Below, one piece after another: positions 38,859-48,615 of a DNA stretch of 64,000 nt (position 1 is its first letter; the number at the start of each line of letters is the position of its first letter). Made by a program: the position numbers and the translations under genes. Below the pieces are notes generated by a model, which was not told where the DNA came from, did not search any database, and saw only the letters and a list, made by a program, of their open reading frames with translations. The DNA is from an uncultured Tolumonas sp. (lineage in GTDB: Bacteria; Pseudomonadota; Gammaproteobacteria; Enterobacterales; Aeromonadaceae), in assembly GCF_963556105.2 (NCBI RefSeq), contig NZ_OY829945.1, forward strand, positions 911,001 through 975,000, written 5' to 3'.

Positions 38859-40307
38859 ATGACTAACAGAACTCGTGAAGAGAATCTGGCGTTAATTCAG
38901 GAAGTGCTCGAAGCCTATCCAGAAAAAGCGCGCAAGGATCGTTCCAAACACTTAACCGTGAACGACCCAACGCTGGAAAAAGCCAGCAAATGTATTACTT
39001 CTAACCGTAAGTCTCTGCCGGGCGTTATGACCATCCGTGGTTGTGCTTACGCCGGTTCTAAAGGGGTAGTATTCGGCCCAATCAAAGACATGATCCATTT
39101 GTCACATGGTCCTGTTGGTTGTGGTCAGTATTCCCGCGCTGGTCGTCGTAACTATTACACTGGTATGACTGGTGTGAACAGCTTCGGCACCATGAACTTT
39201 ACTTCTGATTTCCAGGAAAAAGACATCGTATTCGGTGGCGATAAAAAGCTGGCGAAAATCATCGATGAAATGGAAATGCTGTTCCCACTGGCGAAAGGCA
39301 TCACAGTTCAGTCTGAATGTCCGGTTGGTCTGATCGGTGATGACATCGAATCAGTAGCCCGTCAGGCGAAAGCGAAAACTGGTAAAACGGTTGTTCCTGT
39401 ACGTTGTGAAGGTTTCCGCGGCGTGTCTCAGTCTCTTGGTCACCACATTGCGAATGACGTAGTTCGTGACTGGATATTGGGTAACCGTGATGAGCAAGAA
39501 TTTGCTGGCACACCTTACGACGTGGCAATTATCGGTGACTATAACATCGGTGGTGATGCTTGGTCTTCACGCATCCTGTTAGAAGAAATCGGTCTGCGTG
39601 TGGTCGCTCAGTGGTCTGGTGACGGCACCCTGGCTGAAATGGAAAACACACCAAAAGTGAAATTGAACCTAGTGCACTGCTACCGTTCAATGAACTACAT
39701 CTCTCGCCATATGGAAGAGAAGTACAACATCCCTTGGATGGAATACAACTTCTTTGGCCCGACCAAAATCGCGGAATCACTGCGCAAGATCGCTGCTCAG
39801 TTTGACGAAACTATCCAGAAAAAAGCGGAAGAAGTTATCGCCAAATACGAAGCACAAACTGCGGCAGTTATCGCTAAGTACAAACCACGTCTGCAAGGCA
39901 AAAAAGTCATGCTGTACGTCGGTGGCTTGCGTCCACGTCACGTGATCGGTGCTTATGAAGATCTGGGTATGGAAATCGTCGGTGCCGGTTATGAATTCGC
40001 GCATAACGATGACTACGACCGTACGCTGAAAGAGTTACCTGAAGCAACGCTGTTGTTTGACGACGTGACTGGTTATGAATTTGAAGAGTTCGTGAAGGCA
40101 GTGAAACCTGACCTGATCGGTTCTGGTATCAAAGAAAAATTCATCTTCCAGAAAATGGGCATCCCATTCCGTCAGATGCACTCTTGGGATTACTCAGGCC
40201 CTTACCACGGCTTCGACGGCTTCGCCATCTTCGCCCGTGATATGGATATGACCCTGAACAATCCGTGCTGGTCAAAACAGACTGCGCCATGGAAGAAAAG
40301 CGCGTAA
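38859..40307 (+). CDS. nifD: Nitrogenase MoFe protein alpha subunit
   Basis: 482 residues. With NifK it holds the P-cluster and FeMo-cofactor. P-cluster Cys in [20 protein letters not shown] and [11 protein letters not shown]. FeMo-co Cys in [10 protein letters not shown] and the His in [12 protein letters not shown]. Cofactor-pocket Gln/His in [13 protein letters not shown]. These mark a molybdenum enzyme, not a V- or Fe-only type. An aaggaat site precedes the ATG. Confidence 0.99.
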   Translation: MTNRTREENLALIQEVLEAYPEKARKDRSKHLTVNDPTLEKASKCITSNRKSLPGVMTIRGCAYAGSKGVVFGPIKDMIHLSHGPVGCGQYSRAGRRNYYTGMTGVNSFGTMNFTSDFQEKDIVFGGDKKLAKIIDEMEMLFPLAKGITVQSECPVGLIGDDIESVARQAKAKTGKTVVPVRCEGFRGVSQSLGHHIANDVVRDWILGNRDEQEFAGTPYDVAIIGDYNIGGDAWSSRILLEEIGLRVVAQWSGDGTLAEMENTPKVKLNLVHCYRSMNYISRHMEEKYNIPWMEYNFFGPTKIAESLRKIAAQFDETIQKKAEEVIAKYEAQTAAVIAKYKPRLQGKKVMLYVGGLRPRHVIGAYEDLGMEIVGAGYEFAHNDDYDRTLKELPEATLLFDDVTGYEFEEFVKAVKPDLIGSGIKEKFIFQKMGIPFRQMHSWDYSGPYHGFDGFAIFARDMDMTLNNPCWSKQTAPWKKSA

Positions 40308-40373
40308 TGGCCCCGGTATTTGATTCCATTACCCCGTTAGTTCACAGATGAGTGGCGCGGGAAGGAGAGTTGT

Positions 40374-41942
40374 ATGAGTCAGAATGTAGAGAACATCAAA
40401 TCCTGTTATCCACTGTTTGAACAGGACGAATATCAGAATCTGTTCGCTGATAAACATGCGAACTATGAAGAAGCGCATGACGAAGCAAAAGTTCGTGAAG
40501 TATTCGAGTGGACGACCACTCAGGAATACAAAGATCTGAACTTCAGCCGTGAAGCATTGACCATTGACCCAGCAAAAGCTTGCCAACCTTTGGGCGCGGT
40601 GCTGTGTTCACTGGGCTTTGAGAAAACACTGCCTTATGTGCATGGTTCTCAAGGTTGTGTGGCTTACTTCCGTACTTACTTCAACCGTCATTTCCGTGAG
40701 CCAGTAGCTTGTGTATCTGACTCAATGACTGAAGATGCGGCGGTATTCGGTGGCCACGCCAACATGAACGACGGTCTGCAGAATGCGTTAGCACTCTACA
40801 AACCAGAAATGATCGCGGTTTCTACCACCTGTATGGCGGAAGTTATCGGTGACGACTTACAAGCTTTCACCAACAACGCCAAGAAAGATGGTTTTGTACC
40901 GAAAGATTTCCCAGTGCCTTATGCACATACGCCAAGTTTCGTGGGCAGCCACATTACTGGTTGGGACAACATGTTTGAAGGTTTTGCAAATACCTTCACT
41001 GCGAAAGATGTTGAATACAAACCAGGTAGCAACGGCAAACTGAACATCGTTACCGGCTTTGAAACTTATCTGGGTAACTACCGTGTTATCAAACGCATGC
41101 TGACCGAAATGGGTGTGCCATTCTCTATGCTGTCTGACCCGTCAGAAGTATTAGACACCCCATCTGATGGCCAATACCGCATGTATGCCGGTGGCACGAC
41201 TCAGGCTGAAATGAAAGATGCGCCTAACGCCATCGACACCCTGATGCTGCAACCTTGGCACTTAGTGAAAACTAAGAAAGTGGTCAAAGAAACTTGGGGC
41301 CAACCAGGCACTGAGCTGAACATTCCGATGGGTCTGGAATGGACTGATGACTTCCTGATGAAAGTTTCTGCTCTGACTGGTAAAGCGATCCCTGCTTCGC
41401 TGGAACTGGAACGTGGCCGTCTGGTTGACATGATCACCGACTCCCACACCTGGCTGCACGGCAAGAAATTTGGTGTCTATGGTGACCCTGATTTCGTCGA
41501 AGGCTTAGTTAAATTCCTGCTCGAACTGGGCTGTGAACCAAGCGTGATCCTGTGTAATAACGGCAGCAAAAAATGGAAAAAATCCATTGAGAAAATGCTG
41601 GCTGATTCACCATACGGTCAAGGCAGCGAAGTGTACGTGGGTAACGACTTATGGCACTTCCGTTCACTGATGTTTACCAACAAGCCTGATTTCATGATTG
41701 GTAACTCATACGGCAAATTCATTCAACGTGACACCCTGGCGAAGGGCAAAGCGTTTGAAGTGCCATTGATCCGTCTGGGCTTCCCAATCTTCGATCGTCA
41801 TCACCTGCATCGCATGACTACCCTCGGTTACGAAGGTGCCATGTACATGCTGACCACACTGGTTAACGCCGTGATGGAAAAAATTGATAGCGACACCATG
41901 GAACTGGGCAAAACAGATTACAACTTCGATTTGGTTCGTTAA
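40374..41942 (+). CDS. nifK: Nitrogenase MoFe protein beta subunit
   Basis: 522 residues, in the length range of Azotobacter/Klebsiella NifK. P-cluster Cys in GAVLCSLGFEKT, HGSQGCVAYFR and STTCMAEVIGDD. The N-terminal extension typical of Mo-type NifK (~residues 1-60) is present. A gggaaggag site precedes the ATG. It forms the alpha2beta2 core with NifD. Confidence 0.99.
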   Translation: MSQNVENIKSCYPLFEQDEYQNLFADKHANYEEAHDEAKVREVFEWTTTQEYKDLNFSREALTIDPAKACQPLGAVLCSLGFEKTLPYVHGSQGCVAYFRTYFNRHFREPVACVSDSMTEDAAVFGGHANMNDGLQNALALYKPEMIAVSTTCMAEVIGDDLQAFTNNAKKDGFVPKDFPVPYAHTPSFVGSHITGWDNMFEGFANTFTAKDVEYKPGSNGKLNIVTGFETYLGNYRVIKRMLTEMGVPFSMLSDPSEVLDTPSDGQYRMYAGGTTQAEMKDAPNAIDTLMLQPWHLVKTKKVVKETWGQPGTELNIPMGLEWTDDFLMKVSALTGKAIPASLELERGRLVDMITDSHTWLHGKKFGVYGDPDFVEGLVKFLLELGCEPSVILCNNGSKKWKKSIEKMLADSPYGQGSEVYVGNDLWHFRSLMFTNKPDFMIGNSYGKFIQRDTLAKGKAFEVPLIRLGFPIFDRHHLHRMTTLGYEGAMYMLTTLVNAVMEKIDSDTMELGKTDYNFDLVR

Positions 41943-41979
41943 TCGAGCACGTAATCAGGGGCAACTGGTTTGCCCCTTC

Positions 41980-42013
41980 AAGCCCGGAACCGTTTTTGCA
42001 ACGTTCCGGGCTT
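41980..42013 (+). other. Hairpin between nifK and nifT
   Basis: An 11 bp perfect stem (41980-41990 with 42003-42013) followed by a weak T stretch (tatttgttt). It may be a partial terminator or a 3'-end stabiliser that sets nifTY below nifHDK. Confidence 0.7.
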
Positions 42014-42066
42014 ATTTGTTTCAATCATAAGAAATTCAATCGATTGCAAAGGGAAGGGGTTGTCGC

Positions 42067-42279
42067 ATGCCTAACATTATGTTCCGTCAACACGACGATG
42101 GGTTGTACTGCTACATAGCCAAACGTGATTTAGAAGCCAAAGTGGCTCAATTGGAATTTGAGCAAGACGACAACTGGGGCGGTCGGGTTGATCTCGATAA
42201 CGGCGAAGCTTATTTCCTGGAACCACAGGTAAAACCTTCATTGCCAATCACTCTGCGTCTGAAACGCGCAGGCGAATAA
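42067..42279 (+). CDS. nifT: NifT/FixU family protein
   Basis: 70 residues, the normal NifT size. Recognised from the start PNIMFRQHDDGLYCYIAKRDLE and the WGGRVDLDNGEAYFLEP block. Small soluble protein conserved after nifK. No enzymatic role is established, and it is dispensable in tested species. An aagggaagggg site precedes the ATG. Confidence 0.95.
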   Translation: MPNIMFRQHDDGLYCYIAKRDLEAKVAQLEFEQDDNWGGRVDLDNGEAYFLEPQVKPSLPITLRLKRAGE

Positions 42280-42304
42280 CTTAGTCAGGTTACGGGAGGC
42301 TGTG

Positions 42305-42991
42305 ATGAAAACTCTGTTAGAAAGTCAGGTTTACTGGCGTCTCATCGCATTAGCACAGGCAGTGCCGGAAGTGGGGCAATCGGTATTGTTCGATTGGGTC
42401 AGTGGCGCACTGCAAGGCCCGCTGAGCATCGCCCAGATGGAAAAACTGACCGTAGAGGCATTGAAAGAGTCCGCACCAGCAGAATTGGCCGGTTTGAGTA
42501 ATGCCCGCTGGCAGGTGCTGCTGGAATGCCTGCAAGGGCAGTTGCCAGTGCATCTCGACCCGAAACCTGCGGTTGCCGACGCCGATGCGCTGCGCGTCGC
42601 GTTTTCGTCCAGTGACGGTTTAACGGTGAATGGCCATTTCGGTAATTGTCACTTGTTCTTCATTTATCAGGTGACAGAGAAAGGCGCCCAGCTGATTGAC
42701 ATCCGCCATTTCGTTGCCGATGAAGCGCAGGAAGATAACGAAACCCGCGCCCGTTTACTGCATAACTGCCATTTGCTGTTCTGTGAAGCGATTGGCGGTC
42801 CGGCAGCGGCACGCGTGATCCGCCACGGTATTCATCCGGTCAAAATCAAAAAAGACAATCGTATCAGCACCCAGCTCGATGCCTTGCAAGAGTTGATGCA
42901 AGGTCAGTTACCGCCTTGGCTGGCGAAGGCATTAGGGCGCAAAGACGATTTGGGTAAACGTTTCAGTGATGAGTTGTCGGAACTCGATTAG
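42305..42991 (+). CDS. nifY: NifY, apo-MoFe protein / cofactor chaperone
   Basis: 228 residues. N-terminal helical region (~1-90), then a NifX/NafY-type dinitrogenase-iron-molybdenum-cofactor binding domain (~95-200) with FSSSDGLTVNGHFGNC and a conserved Cys/His set near HNCHLLFCEAIGG. It holds apo-dinitrogenase open for FeMo-co insertion. ATG 42305 is used; a GTG just before it is less likely. Last gene of the nifHDKTY unit. Confidence 0.9.
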   Translation: MKTLLESQVYWRLIALAQAVPEVGQSVLFDWVSGALQGPLSIAQMEKLTVEALKESAPAELAGLSNARWQVLLECLQGQLPVHLDPKPAVADADALRVAFSSSDGLTVNGHFGNCHLFFIYQVTEKGAQLIDIRHFVADEAQEDNETRARLLHNCHLLFCEAIGGPAAARVIRHGIHPVKIKKDNRISTQLDALQELMQGQLPPWLAKALGRKDDLGKRFSDELSELD

Positions 42992-43010
42992 TTAGTTCAC
43001 CAAAATCAAA

Positions 43011-43062
43011 GCTATCACCCTTGCTGATTTGGCTGGGGGGTGAAATCAGCAGGGGTGATAGC
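43011..43062 (+). other. Long inverted repeat between nifY and nifE
   Basis: Two 20-base arms (43011-43030 and 43043-43062) with a single mismatch flank a 12-base G-rich loop. No T-run follows. It separates nifHDKTY from the nifE promoter and probably works as a 3'-end stabiliser or Rho-assisted stop. Confidence 0.75.
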
Positions 43063-43070
43063 GCTCTCAC

Positions 43071-43095
43071 TGTCGTGATTGTTACAAAAGTGACA
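43071..43095 (+). promoter_or_regulatory. Two overlapping NifA sites upstream of nifE
   Basis: Two exact TGT-N10-ACA matches overlap: 43071-43086 and 43080-43095. The second extends to TTGT...ACAA. They end about 35 bases before the -24 element, closer than at nifH. Confidence 0.75.
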
Positions 43096-43128
43096 ATTAT
43101 AAACCATTAAAAATCAATAAATTAAAAA

Positions 43129-43144
43129 TGGACTGCTCCTTGCA
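43129..43144 (+). promoter_or_regulatory. Sigma-54 promoter of nifENX-fdxB
   Basis: TGGACT-N5-TTGCA, with GG (43130-43131) and GC (43142-43143) exactly 10 bases apart. The predicted start is near 43155, about 30 bases before the nifE ATG. Confidence 0.82.
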
Positions 43145-43186
43145 CCACTAAAAACTGAGAGCTCGCGCACATTTCAGGAGGGAGCG

Positions 43187-44560
43187 ATGAAAGGCAACGA
43201 AATAGCGGCATTGATGGATGAACCCGCCTGTGGCCATAACAGCAAAGCCAAGTCAGGCTGTAGTGCGCCCAAACCCGGTGCTACTGCCGGCGGTTGTGCG
43301 TTTGATGGTGCGCAAATCACTTTATTACCTATCGCCGATGTTGCCCATCTGGTGCATGGCCCGATCGGCTGTACCGGCAGTTCATGGGATAACCGCGGCG
43401 CCCGCAGTTCCGGCCCTGCACTCTATCGTCTGGGCTTTACCACCGATTTAAACGAACAAGACGTGATCATGGGGCGTGGTGAGCGCCGTCTCTATCATTC
43501 CGTCAAACATATTGTCGATCGTTATCATCCGGCTGCGGTGTTTGTATACAACACCTGTGTGCCAGCGATGGAAGGCGACGACATCATCGCCATTTGTAAA
43601 GCCGCTGAAACTAAAGTCGGCGTGCCGGTGATCCCGGTCGATGCCGCCGGTTTTTATGGCAGCAAAAACTTAGGTAACCGCATCGCCGGTGAAGTGATGG
43701 TCGATAAAGTGATTGGCACTGCGGAACCTGCACCGTGGCCAGCCGATCATCCTATTTCGGCGGAACGGGGTCATGACGTGGCCTTGATTGGCGAATTTAA
43801 TATCGCCGGTGAGTTTTGGAACGTGCAACCACTGTTTGATGAACTCGGCATTCGTATTCTCTGCACGCTGGCGGGCGACACGCGTTTTCATGAAGTGCAG
43901 ACCATTCATCGCGCTGAACTCAACATGCTGGTTTGTTCCCGCGCCTTGATTAACGTCGCGCGTAAACTGGAAACCAAATACGGTACGCCGTGGTTTGAAG
44001 GTAGTTTTTATGGCGTGCGTGATACTTCGAAATCGATGCTGACTATCGCCGAGATGCTAGGTGATAGCGATTTGATTGCCAGAACGCAGGAATTAATCGC
44101 ACGTCGAGAAGCGGAAACCGAAGTGCAACTCGCACCGTTCCGTGCCCGTCTCAAAGGCAAACGTGTGTTGTTGTACACCGGCGGTGTGAAGTCGTGGTCG
44201 GTGGTCGCGGCACTACAAGATCTCGGTATGGAAGTGGTAGCAACCGGCACGCGTAAGTCAACCGAGGAAGACAAAGCGCGCATCAAAGAGCTGATGGGCG
44301 ACAACGCCATCATGTTGGAAGACGGCAACGCCCGTAATCTGCTGGATGTGGCTTATCAATACCGCGCCGATCTAATGATTGCCGGTGGTCGCAATATGTT
44401 TACTGCTTACAAAGCGCGGTTGCCGTTTCTGGATATCAACCAGGAACGCGAACATGCGTATGCCGGTTATGAAGGCATGGTTGAGCTGGCGCGTCAGATC
44501 TGCCGCTCGTTGGAAAGCCCGATTTGGGCGCAAGTGAAACAACGCGCGCCGTGGCAATAA
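43187..44560 (+). CDS. nifE: FeMo-cofactor scaffold protein NifE
   Basis: 457 residues, NifD-like. With NifN it forms the scaffold where NifB-co matures to FeMo-co. Cluster Cys are seen in [24 protein letters not shown] and [11 protein letters not shown]. The N-terminal Cys-rich stretch ([11 protein letters not shown]) is typical of NifE. A caggaggga ribosome site precedes the ATG. Confidence 0.97.
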   Translation: MKGNEIAALMDEPACGHNSKAKSGCSAPKPGATAGGCAFDGAQITLLPIADVAHLVHGPIGCTGSSWDNRGARSSGPALYRLGFTTDLNEQDVIMGRGERRLYHSVKHIVDRYHPAAVFVYNTCVPAMEGDDIIAICKAAETKVGVPVIPVDAAGFYGSKNLGNRIAGEVMVDKVIGTAEPAPWPADHPISAERGHDVALIGEFNIAGEFWNVQPLFDELGIRILCTLAGDTRFHEVQTIHRAELNMLVCSRALINVARKLETKYGTPWFEGSFYGVRDTSKSMLTIAEMLGDSDLIARTQELIARREAETEVQLAPFRARLKGKRVLLYTGGVKSWSVVAALQDLGMEVVATGTRKSTEEDKARIKELMGDNAIMLEDGNARNLLDVAYQYRADLMIAGGRNMFTAYKARLPFLDINQEREHAYAGYEGMVELARQICRSLESPIWAQVKQRAPWQ

Positions 44561-44577
44561 CGCAGGAGACACCCCCT

Positions 44578-45957
44578 ATGGCTCAAGTCATTAAAACCCG
44601 CAAACCACTGGCGACCCAACCCATCAAAAGCGGGCAACCGCTGGGCGCAATTCTGGCCAGCCTCGGTATCGAACGCTGTATTCCGTTGATCCACGGTGCT
44701 CAGGGTTGCAGTGCGTTCGCGAAGATTTTCTTTATCCAGCATTTTAACGAACCGATCCCGCTGCAATCGACGGCGATGGATCCGATCACCACGGTGATGG
44801 GCTCCGACGACAACATCATTCAGGCGCTGGCGCATCTGTGCGAAAAAAGTAACCCGCGTCTGGTGGTGCTGATGAGTTCGGGTTTATCGGAAGCGCAGGG
44901 CTCGGATATGAACCGCGCGCTGAAAGCTTTCCGCCTGCAATATCCGAAATTTGAGCGCAACGAAATCGTCACCGTCAGCACGCCCGATTTCTACGGTTCG
45001 CTGGAAAACGGCTACAGCGCGCTGATTGAAAGCATGATTTCGCAACTGGTGCCCGAGCAAAAGCTGCGCAGTATCCGCAAAAAACGCATCAATTTATTAC
45101 TCAGCCACATGCTGACACCGGGTGATATCGAGCTGATCCGCCAATATGTCGAAGCCTTTGGTTTGCAGCCGATCTTAGTGCCCGATATTTCCCGTTCGAT
45201 GGATGGCCATCTGGCCAAACCCGATTATCTGGCGGTCAGTCAGGGCGGCACCGACGTCAACATGTTGCGCCAGTTAGGGCAAAGCAGTCTGACTTTAGTG
45301 GTGGGCCCTTCCATGCAACGCGCGGGGCAGATCTTAAATTCCCGCAGCGGGGTGGAAAGTGTCTATTTCCCCCACCTGATGACACTCGCTGAGATGGATC
45401 GTTTCATCCAGACCCTGCAGCAACTCTCCGATCGCCAGGTGCCAGAGTGGATCGATCGCCAACGAGGTCAGGTGACTGACACCATGATCGACACTCATAC
45501 TTGGGTTAACGACACCCGTATTGCCATCGGTGCCGAGGCTGATCTGCTGATGGCTTGGCTGGCGTTTGCCGAAAGTGTTGGTATGCAGCCGGTCTCGGTG
45601 GTGGCACCGGTCAATCAGCCGTGTCTGGCGACATTACCGGTCGACACTGTGCTGATCGGCGATCTGGAAGATTTGCAAGATCAACTCGCCGAAAAAGGCT
45701 GCGACGTATTGCTGGCTAATTCGCACGGTGCGGTGATGTCAGAACAACTGGGTTTGCCACTCATGCGCATCGGTTTTCCTATCTTTGATCGTTTTGGTGA
45801 ATTCCGCCGTGTACGTCAGGGTTACGCCGGTATACGCGATAACCTGTTTGAAATTGCCAATTATCAACAACAGGCCTGCCATGGCCGTCCGGTTTATCAC
45901 TCACCACTGAAACAGCCGTTTGCGCAAAAACCAATGGCTGAGGAGGTCTTAGCATGA
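44578..45957 (+). CDS. nifN: FeMo-cofactor scaffold protein NifN
   Basis: 459 residues, NifK-like partner of NifE. Cluster-region Cys are in HGAQGCSAFAK and near ERCIPL. The start is the ATG at 44578 behind caggag, beginning MAQVIKTRKPLATQPIKSG; the frame open to the left overlaps nifE and is not used. The stop overlaps the nifX start (ATGA), implying coupling. Confidence 0.97.
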   Translation: MAQVIKTRKPLATQPIKSGQPLGAILASLGIERCIPLIHGAQGCSAFAKIFFIQHFNEPIPLQSTAMDPITTVMGSDDNIIQALAHLCEKSNPRLVVLMSSGLSEAQGSDMNRALKAFRLQYPKFERNEIVTVSTPDFYGSLENGYSALIESMISQLVPEQKLRSIRKKRINLLLSHMLTPGDIELIRQYVEAFGLQPILVPDISRSMDGHLAKPDYLAVSQGGTDVNMLRQLGQSSLTLVVGPSMQRAGQILNSRSGVESVYFPHLMTLAEMDRFIQTLQQLSDRQVPEWIDRQRGQVTDTMIDTHTWVNDTRIAIGAEADLLMAWLAFAESVGMQPVSVVAPVNQPCLATLPVDTVLIGDLEDLQDQLAEKGCDVLLANSHGAVMSEQLGLPLMRIGFPIFDRFGEFRRVRQGYAGIRDNLFEIANYQQQACHGRPVYHSPLKQPFAQKPMAEEVLA

Positions 45958-46406
45958 ATCATTTGCAGCGACATTTACGCGTCAGCGAAGTTCACGTTCC
46001 ACATCTCAAAGTGGCGTTCGCCAGTTCCGATATGAAGACGGTGAACCAGCATTTTGGTTCGTGTGAAAGCCTGCTGGTGTATGGGGTGGAACCCGATGGT
46101 TATGAGCTGATCCAAGCGGCAGAATTTCAGGTGGTGGAAGGGCATGTCCCCGCCAAAGTAACCAGTCGGATTGATGTGATTGAAGGGTGTTTTGCGGTGT
46201 ATTGCAACGCCGTCGGCGAGGCGGTGTTTCGTCAGCTCATGACGCACGGCATTCGCGCGATCCGTGTGGAATCTGGTACGCCAATCACTGATCTGCTGCA
46301 TCAGTTACAAGAGCAATGGCCACAACGCATTCCACAGAAAACCGCACGCGCCACGTCGGCAGACGATCTGGTTGATGCCTTGGAAGAAGCGGGTTGGGAC
46401 GAGTAA
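45954..46406 (+). CDS. nifX: NifX, FeMo-co precursor carrier
   Basis: 150 residues, a single NifX/NafY cofactor-binding domain (~18-120) with FASSDMKTVNQHFGSCESL and a conserved FAVYCNAVGEAVFRQL block. It carries NifB-co or VK-cluster between NifB and NifEN. Overlaps nifN by 4 bases. Confidence 0.93.
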   Translation: MNHLQRHLRVSEVHVPHLKVAFASSDMKTVNQHFGSCESLLVYGVEPDGYELIQAAEFQVVEGHVPAKVTSRIDVIEGCFAVYCNAVGEAVFRQLMTHGIRAIRVESGTPITDLLHQLQEQWPQRIPQKTARATSADDLVDALEEAGWDE

Positions 46407-46448
46407 TTATCGATAGCAACACAAAAACTTAGCTCAGAGGAGAGAAAA

Positions 46449-46745
46449 ATGAGTGGATTTATTACTGGTCTGACTCGTGGCGGCGCGACATGGACACCCG
46501 AGTTTGTTACTGGCGTTGATGCCCACACCTGTATTGGTTGTGGTCGCTGCTACAAAGTGTGTTCTCGTGATGTGTTCAATCTGGTTGATAAAGCCGATCT
46601 GGTTGACGAAGACGAGCTGGATGACGATCAAGATGACGTGATGATGGTGATGACAGTCGCTAACGCCGACGACTGTATCGGTTGTGGTGCCTGCTCACGC
46701 GTGTGCCCGAAAAACTGCCATTCACACGCAACTATGCCTGCGTAA
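46449..46745 (+). CDS. fdxB: Nif-specific 2[4Fe-4S] ferredoxin (FdxB / ferredoxin III)
   Basis: 98 residues. The two cluster motifs are CIGCGRCYKVC (~residues 34-44) and CIGCGACSRVC followed by PKNC (~76-90), with an acidic insert between them typical of FdxB. It is a candidate electron donor or partner in cofactor assembly. A cagaggagag site precedes the ATG. Last gene of the nifENX unit. Confidence 0.93.
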   Translation: MSGFITGLTRGGATWTPEFVTGVDAHTCIGCGRCYKVCSRDVFNLVDKADLVDEDELDDDQDDVMMVMTVANADDCIGCGACSRVCPKNCHSHATMPA

Positions 46746-46764
46746 ATTGCCGGTTTAATTTTAT

Positions 46765-46890
46765 ATACCCAAAGTAATTGGCGTTGCAGCAAGGCGACAA
46801 GTGAGCGAATCCCCATGAGCATAGAGATGCTATGTGATTGGGGGGAGTGAACGCTGTCAACGATGCTGCAACGTCAAGAACTAAGGGGAT
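46765..46890 (-). repeat. ERIC-like palindromic repeat, copy 4 (inverted)
   Basis: The same 126 bp element in the opposite orientation, between fdxB and the end of the HDOD gene. Together with copy 5 it brackets the HDOD gene as an inverted pair. Confidence 0.85.
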
Positions 46891-46937
46891 ACAGAGTCCT
46901 TTGCAATCTTGGGTGGTAACACCCGAATGCGTTTTTA

Positions 46938-46965
46938 CCCGGGAGCAATCCCGGGCTTTTTATTT
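46938..46965 (+). terminator. Terminator downstream of fdxB
   Basis: A stem cccggga (46938-46944) / tcccggg (46949-46955) with a 4-base loop, followed by ctttttatttt. The T-run is on the plus strand, so it ends the nifENX-fdxB transcript. It overlaps the last bases of the convergent HDOD gene. Confidence 0.88.
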
Positions 46966-48414
46966 TCCGCGCATGATGTTGGTCAGACATAAATTGGTTT
47001 GCTGCACGAAATGAATGAAATTGAAGAAATCTTCGTTTTCCAGCGTCCGGCCACTGGCAGCGCGATCGGCATAAAATAAGCCGATGCTTTGTTTATCAAT
47101 CTCGATGGGCGAAAGGAAAAAACCGCGGGCACAACTGATCGCTTTGGTAGCCGCAGAAAGCAGATGATTCCAGTGCGGATCGGTATGGCTTTTGACCCAC
47201 AGCGTTTCTTGTGATTGCAAACAATGGTTGAAGATCGAACGCACGCCGGTTAGATCCACGACAAACACTTCTTTCAGTTGCCCTTCGTCTAATGATAAGG
47301 CAAAGCGGGGTTGCAGCTGCGTTTTTTCCCGATTCAGCAGCAACACCAACACCCGATCCATGCCGACTCCAGCGTAGATCCCATGCAGGGATTTCTGCAT
47401 GATCAGATTAATGTCTGCTTTTTCATGTGCCAGTGCCGTGAGTTCCCGTAATATTTTTAGTTGGATAGTATCGTCTGGTTGATTCACCAGCATGACAGCT
47501 TTTTCAGTAGTTAACAAAGGGGCGAGACTGGCATCAAGATAAGGTGACAGCATTAAAGCGCCATAGGTATAAGCCAGATTGATGGTCTCTTCGGCACAGT
47601 TTTTGGCCCGCTGTTTTACCTCTTTGACATCCAGTTTCATCAGTTTACTGAGCACAGTTAATTCTTGCTCTATTTGTACTGGTGTAGTTTTCGGGTTTTG
47701 TAATAACGCACTAAACGTATTGGCTTCAGCAATGGCTTGTAATTCGGGAGTACGTCGTTCCGGATCTTTGAGCGACAGCTGTAACATGCTGCCCATATTC
47801 CAAGAGCTGGCTAAACCGGCACTGATCTTCATAAAACTGGTGCCGAGCATTTCCCGGATGATTTCATTACTATCGCCCTGCGTTTGCCGCAGTTTTTGAT
47901 CGAGCTGTTCGGTGATTGGGCCGCCCATACTCCAGAAGGCACTCTCGCCGAGATTATGTAGCAGTGCCGCGATATAGGCTTCTTCACGGGTGGCTTCGTC
48001 GTAATCAGCGAGGATCATGCGAGCAAGCATGGCGGCATGAAAAGATTGTGCTATCAGACGTAATAAGCGTTCATAGACGGGCTGCGAAATATCGTGGCTT
48101 TTGAGAAGGCTATCGACCAGTTTGGCAGTAATGCAGATCTGCTTTAGCGCATTAAAACCCAGCAGTACCACTGCCCGGCTAATGGTGGTCACCTGATTAC
48201 TGCCACGGCTGTAGGTGACGCTGTTGGCGACGCGTAAAATACGGGTGGTCAACCCATTATCATGCAGGATCGATTTACCCAGATCGGCGAGCGACATATT
48301 GTCATCCTGCGCCATTTTTTCCAGCATCCGCACCGTGGCACACAGTGCCGGCATTTCCTGCACACTGATGCGCTCGATCCAAGCATCGGTTCCACGGGTT
48401 GATTGAATCGCCAT
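46960..48414 (-). CDS. HDOD-domain signalling protein with C-terminal GAF-like domain
   Basis: 484 residues, soluble. HDOD domain (~20-215), an HD-related fold lacking the full metal motif, with ALLHNLGESAFW in place of a canonical HD pair. This is followed by a helical linker and a GAF-like sensor (~320-480). HDOD proteins act as signalling scaffolds in c-di-GMP and stress networks, usually without phosphodiesterase activity. It is antisense to and between nif units, and flanked by an inverted pair of ERIC-like repeats. A link to nif is positional only. Confidence 0.82.
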   Translation of the reverse strand: MAIQSTRGTDAWIERISVQEMPALCATVRMLEKMAQDDNMSLADLGKSILHDNGLTTRILRVANSVTYSRGSNQVTTISRAVVLLGFNALKQICITAKLVDSLLKSHDISQPVYERLLRLIAQSFHAAMLARMILADYDEATREEAYIAALLHNLGESAFWSMGGPITEQLDQKLRQTQGDSNEIIREMLGTSFMKISAGLASSWNMGSMLQLSLKDPERRTPELQAIAEANTFSALLQNPKTTPVQIEQELTVLSKLMKLDVKEVKQRAKNCAEETINLAYTYGALMLSPYLDASLAPLLTTEKAVMLVNQPDDTIQLKILRELTALAHEKADINLIMQKSLHGIYAGVGMDRVLVLLLNREKTQLQPRFALSLDEGQLKEVFVVDLTGVRSIFNHCLQSQETLWVKSHTDPHWNHLLSAATKAISCARGFFLSPIEIDKQSIGLFYADRAASGRTLENEDFFNFIHFVQQTNLCLTNIMRGK

Positions 48415-48440
48415 CGTCCTGATTTCCCGTCGTTATTTAT

Positions 48441-48566
48441 ATACCCTTCCCACTTGACGTTGCAGCGGCGTTGGCTGCGTTCATTCGCCCCAATCACATA
48501 GTTTATCTATGCTCATGGGGTCTCATTCACTTGCCGCCTACCTGCAATGCCAAGTTGTTTGGGTAT
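48441..48566 (+). repeat. ERIC-like palindromic repeat, copy 5
   Basis: This copy is more diverged than the others (for example CACTTGACGTTGCAGCGGCG at the left arm and a CATAGTTTATCTATG core). It covers most of the gap between the HDOD gene start and the flavoprotein gene end. Confidence 0.82.
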
Positions 48567-48615
48567 GACTAGCTTTAAGCATAACGAAAAAAAGCAGGTT
48601 GTCTGCAGACTTAAT

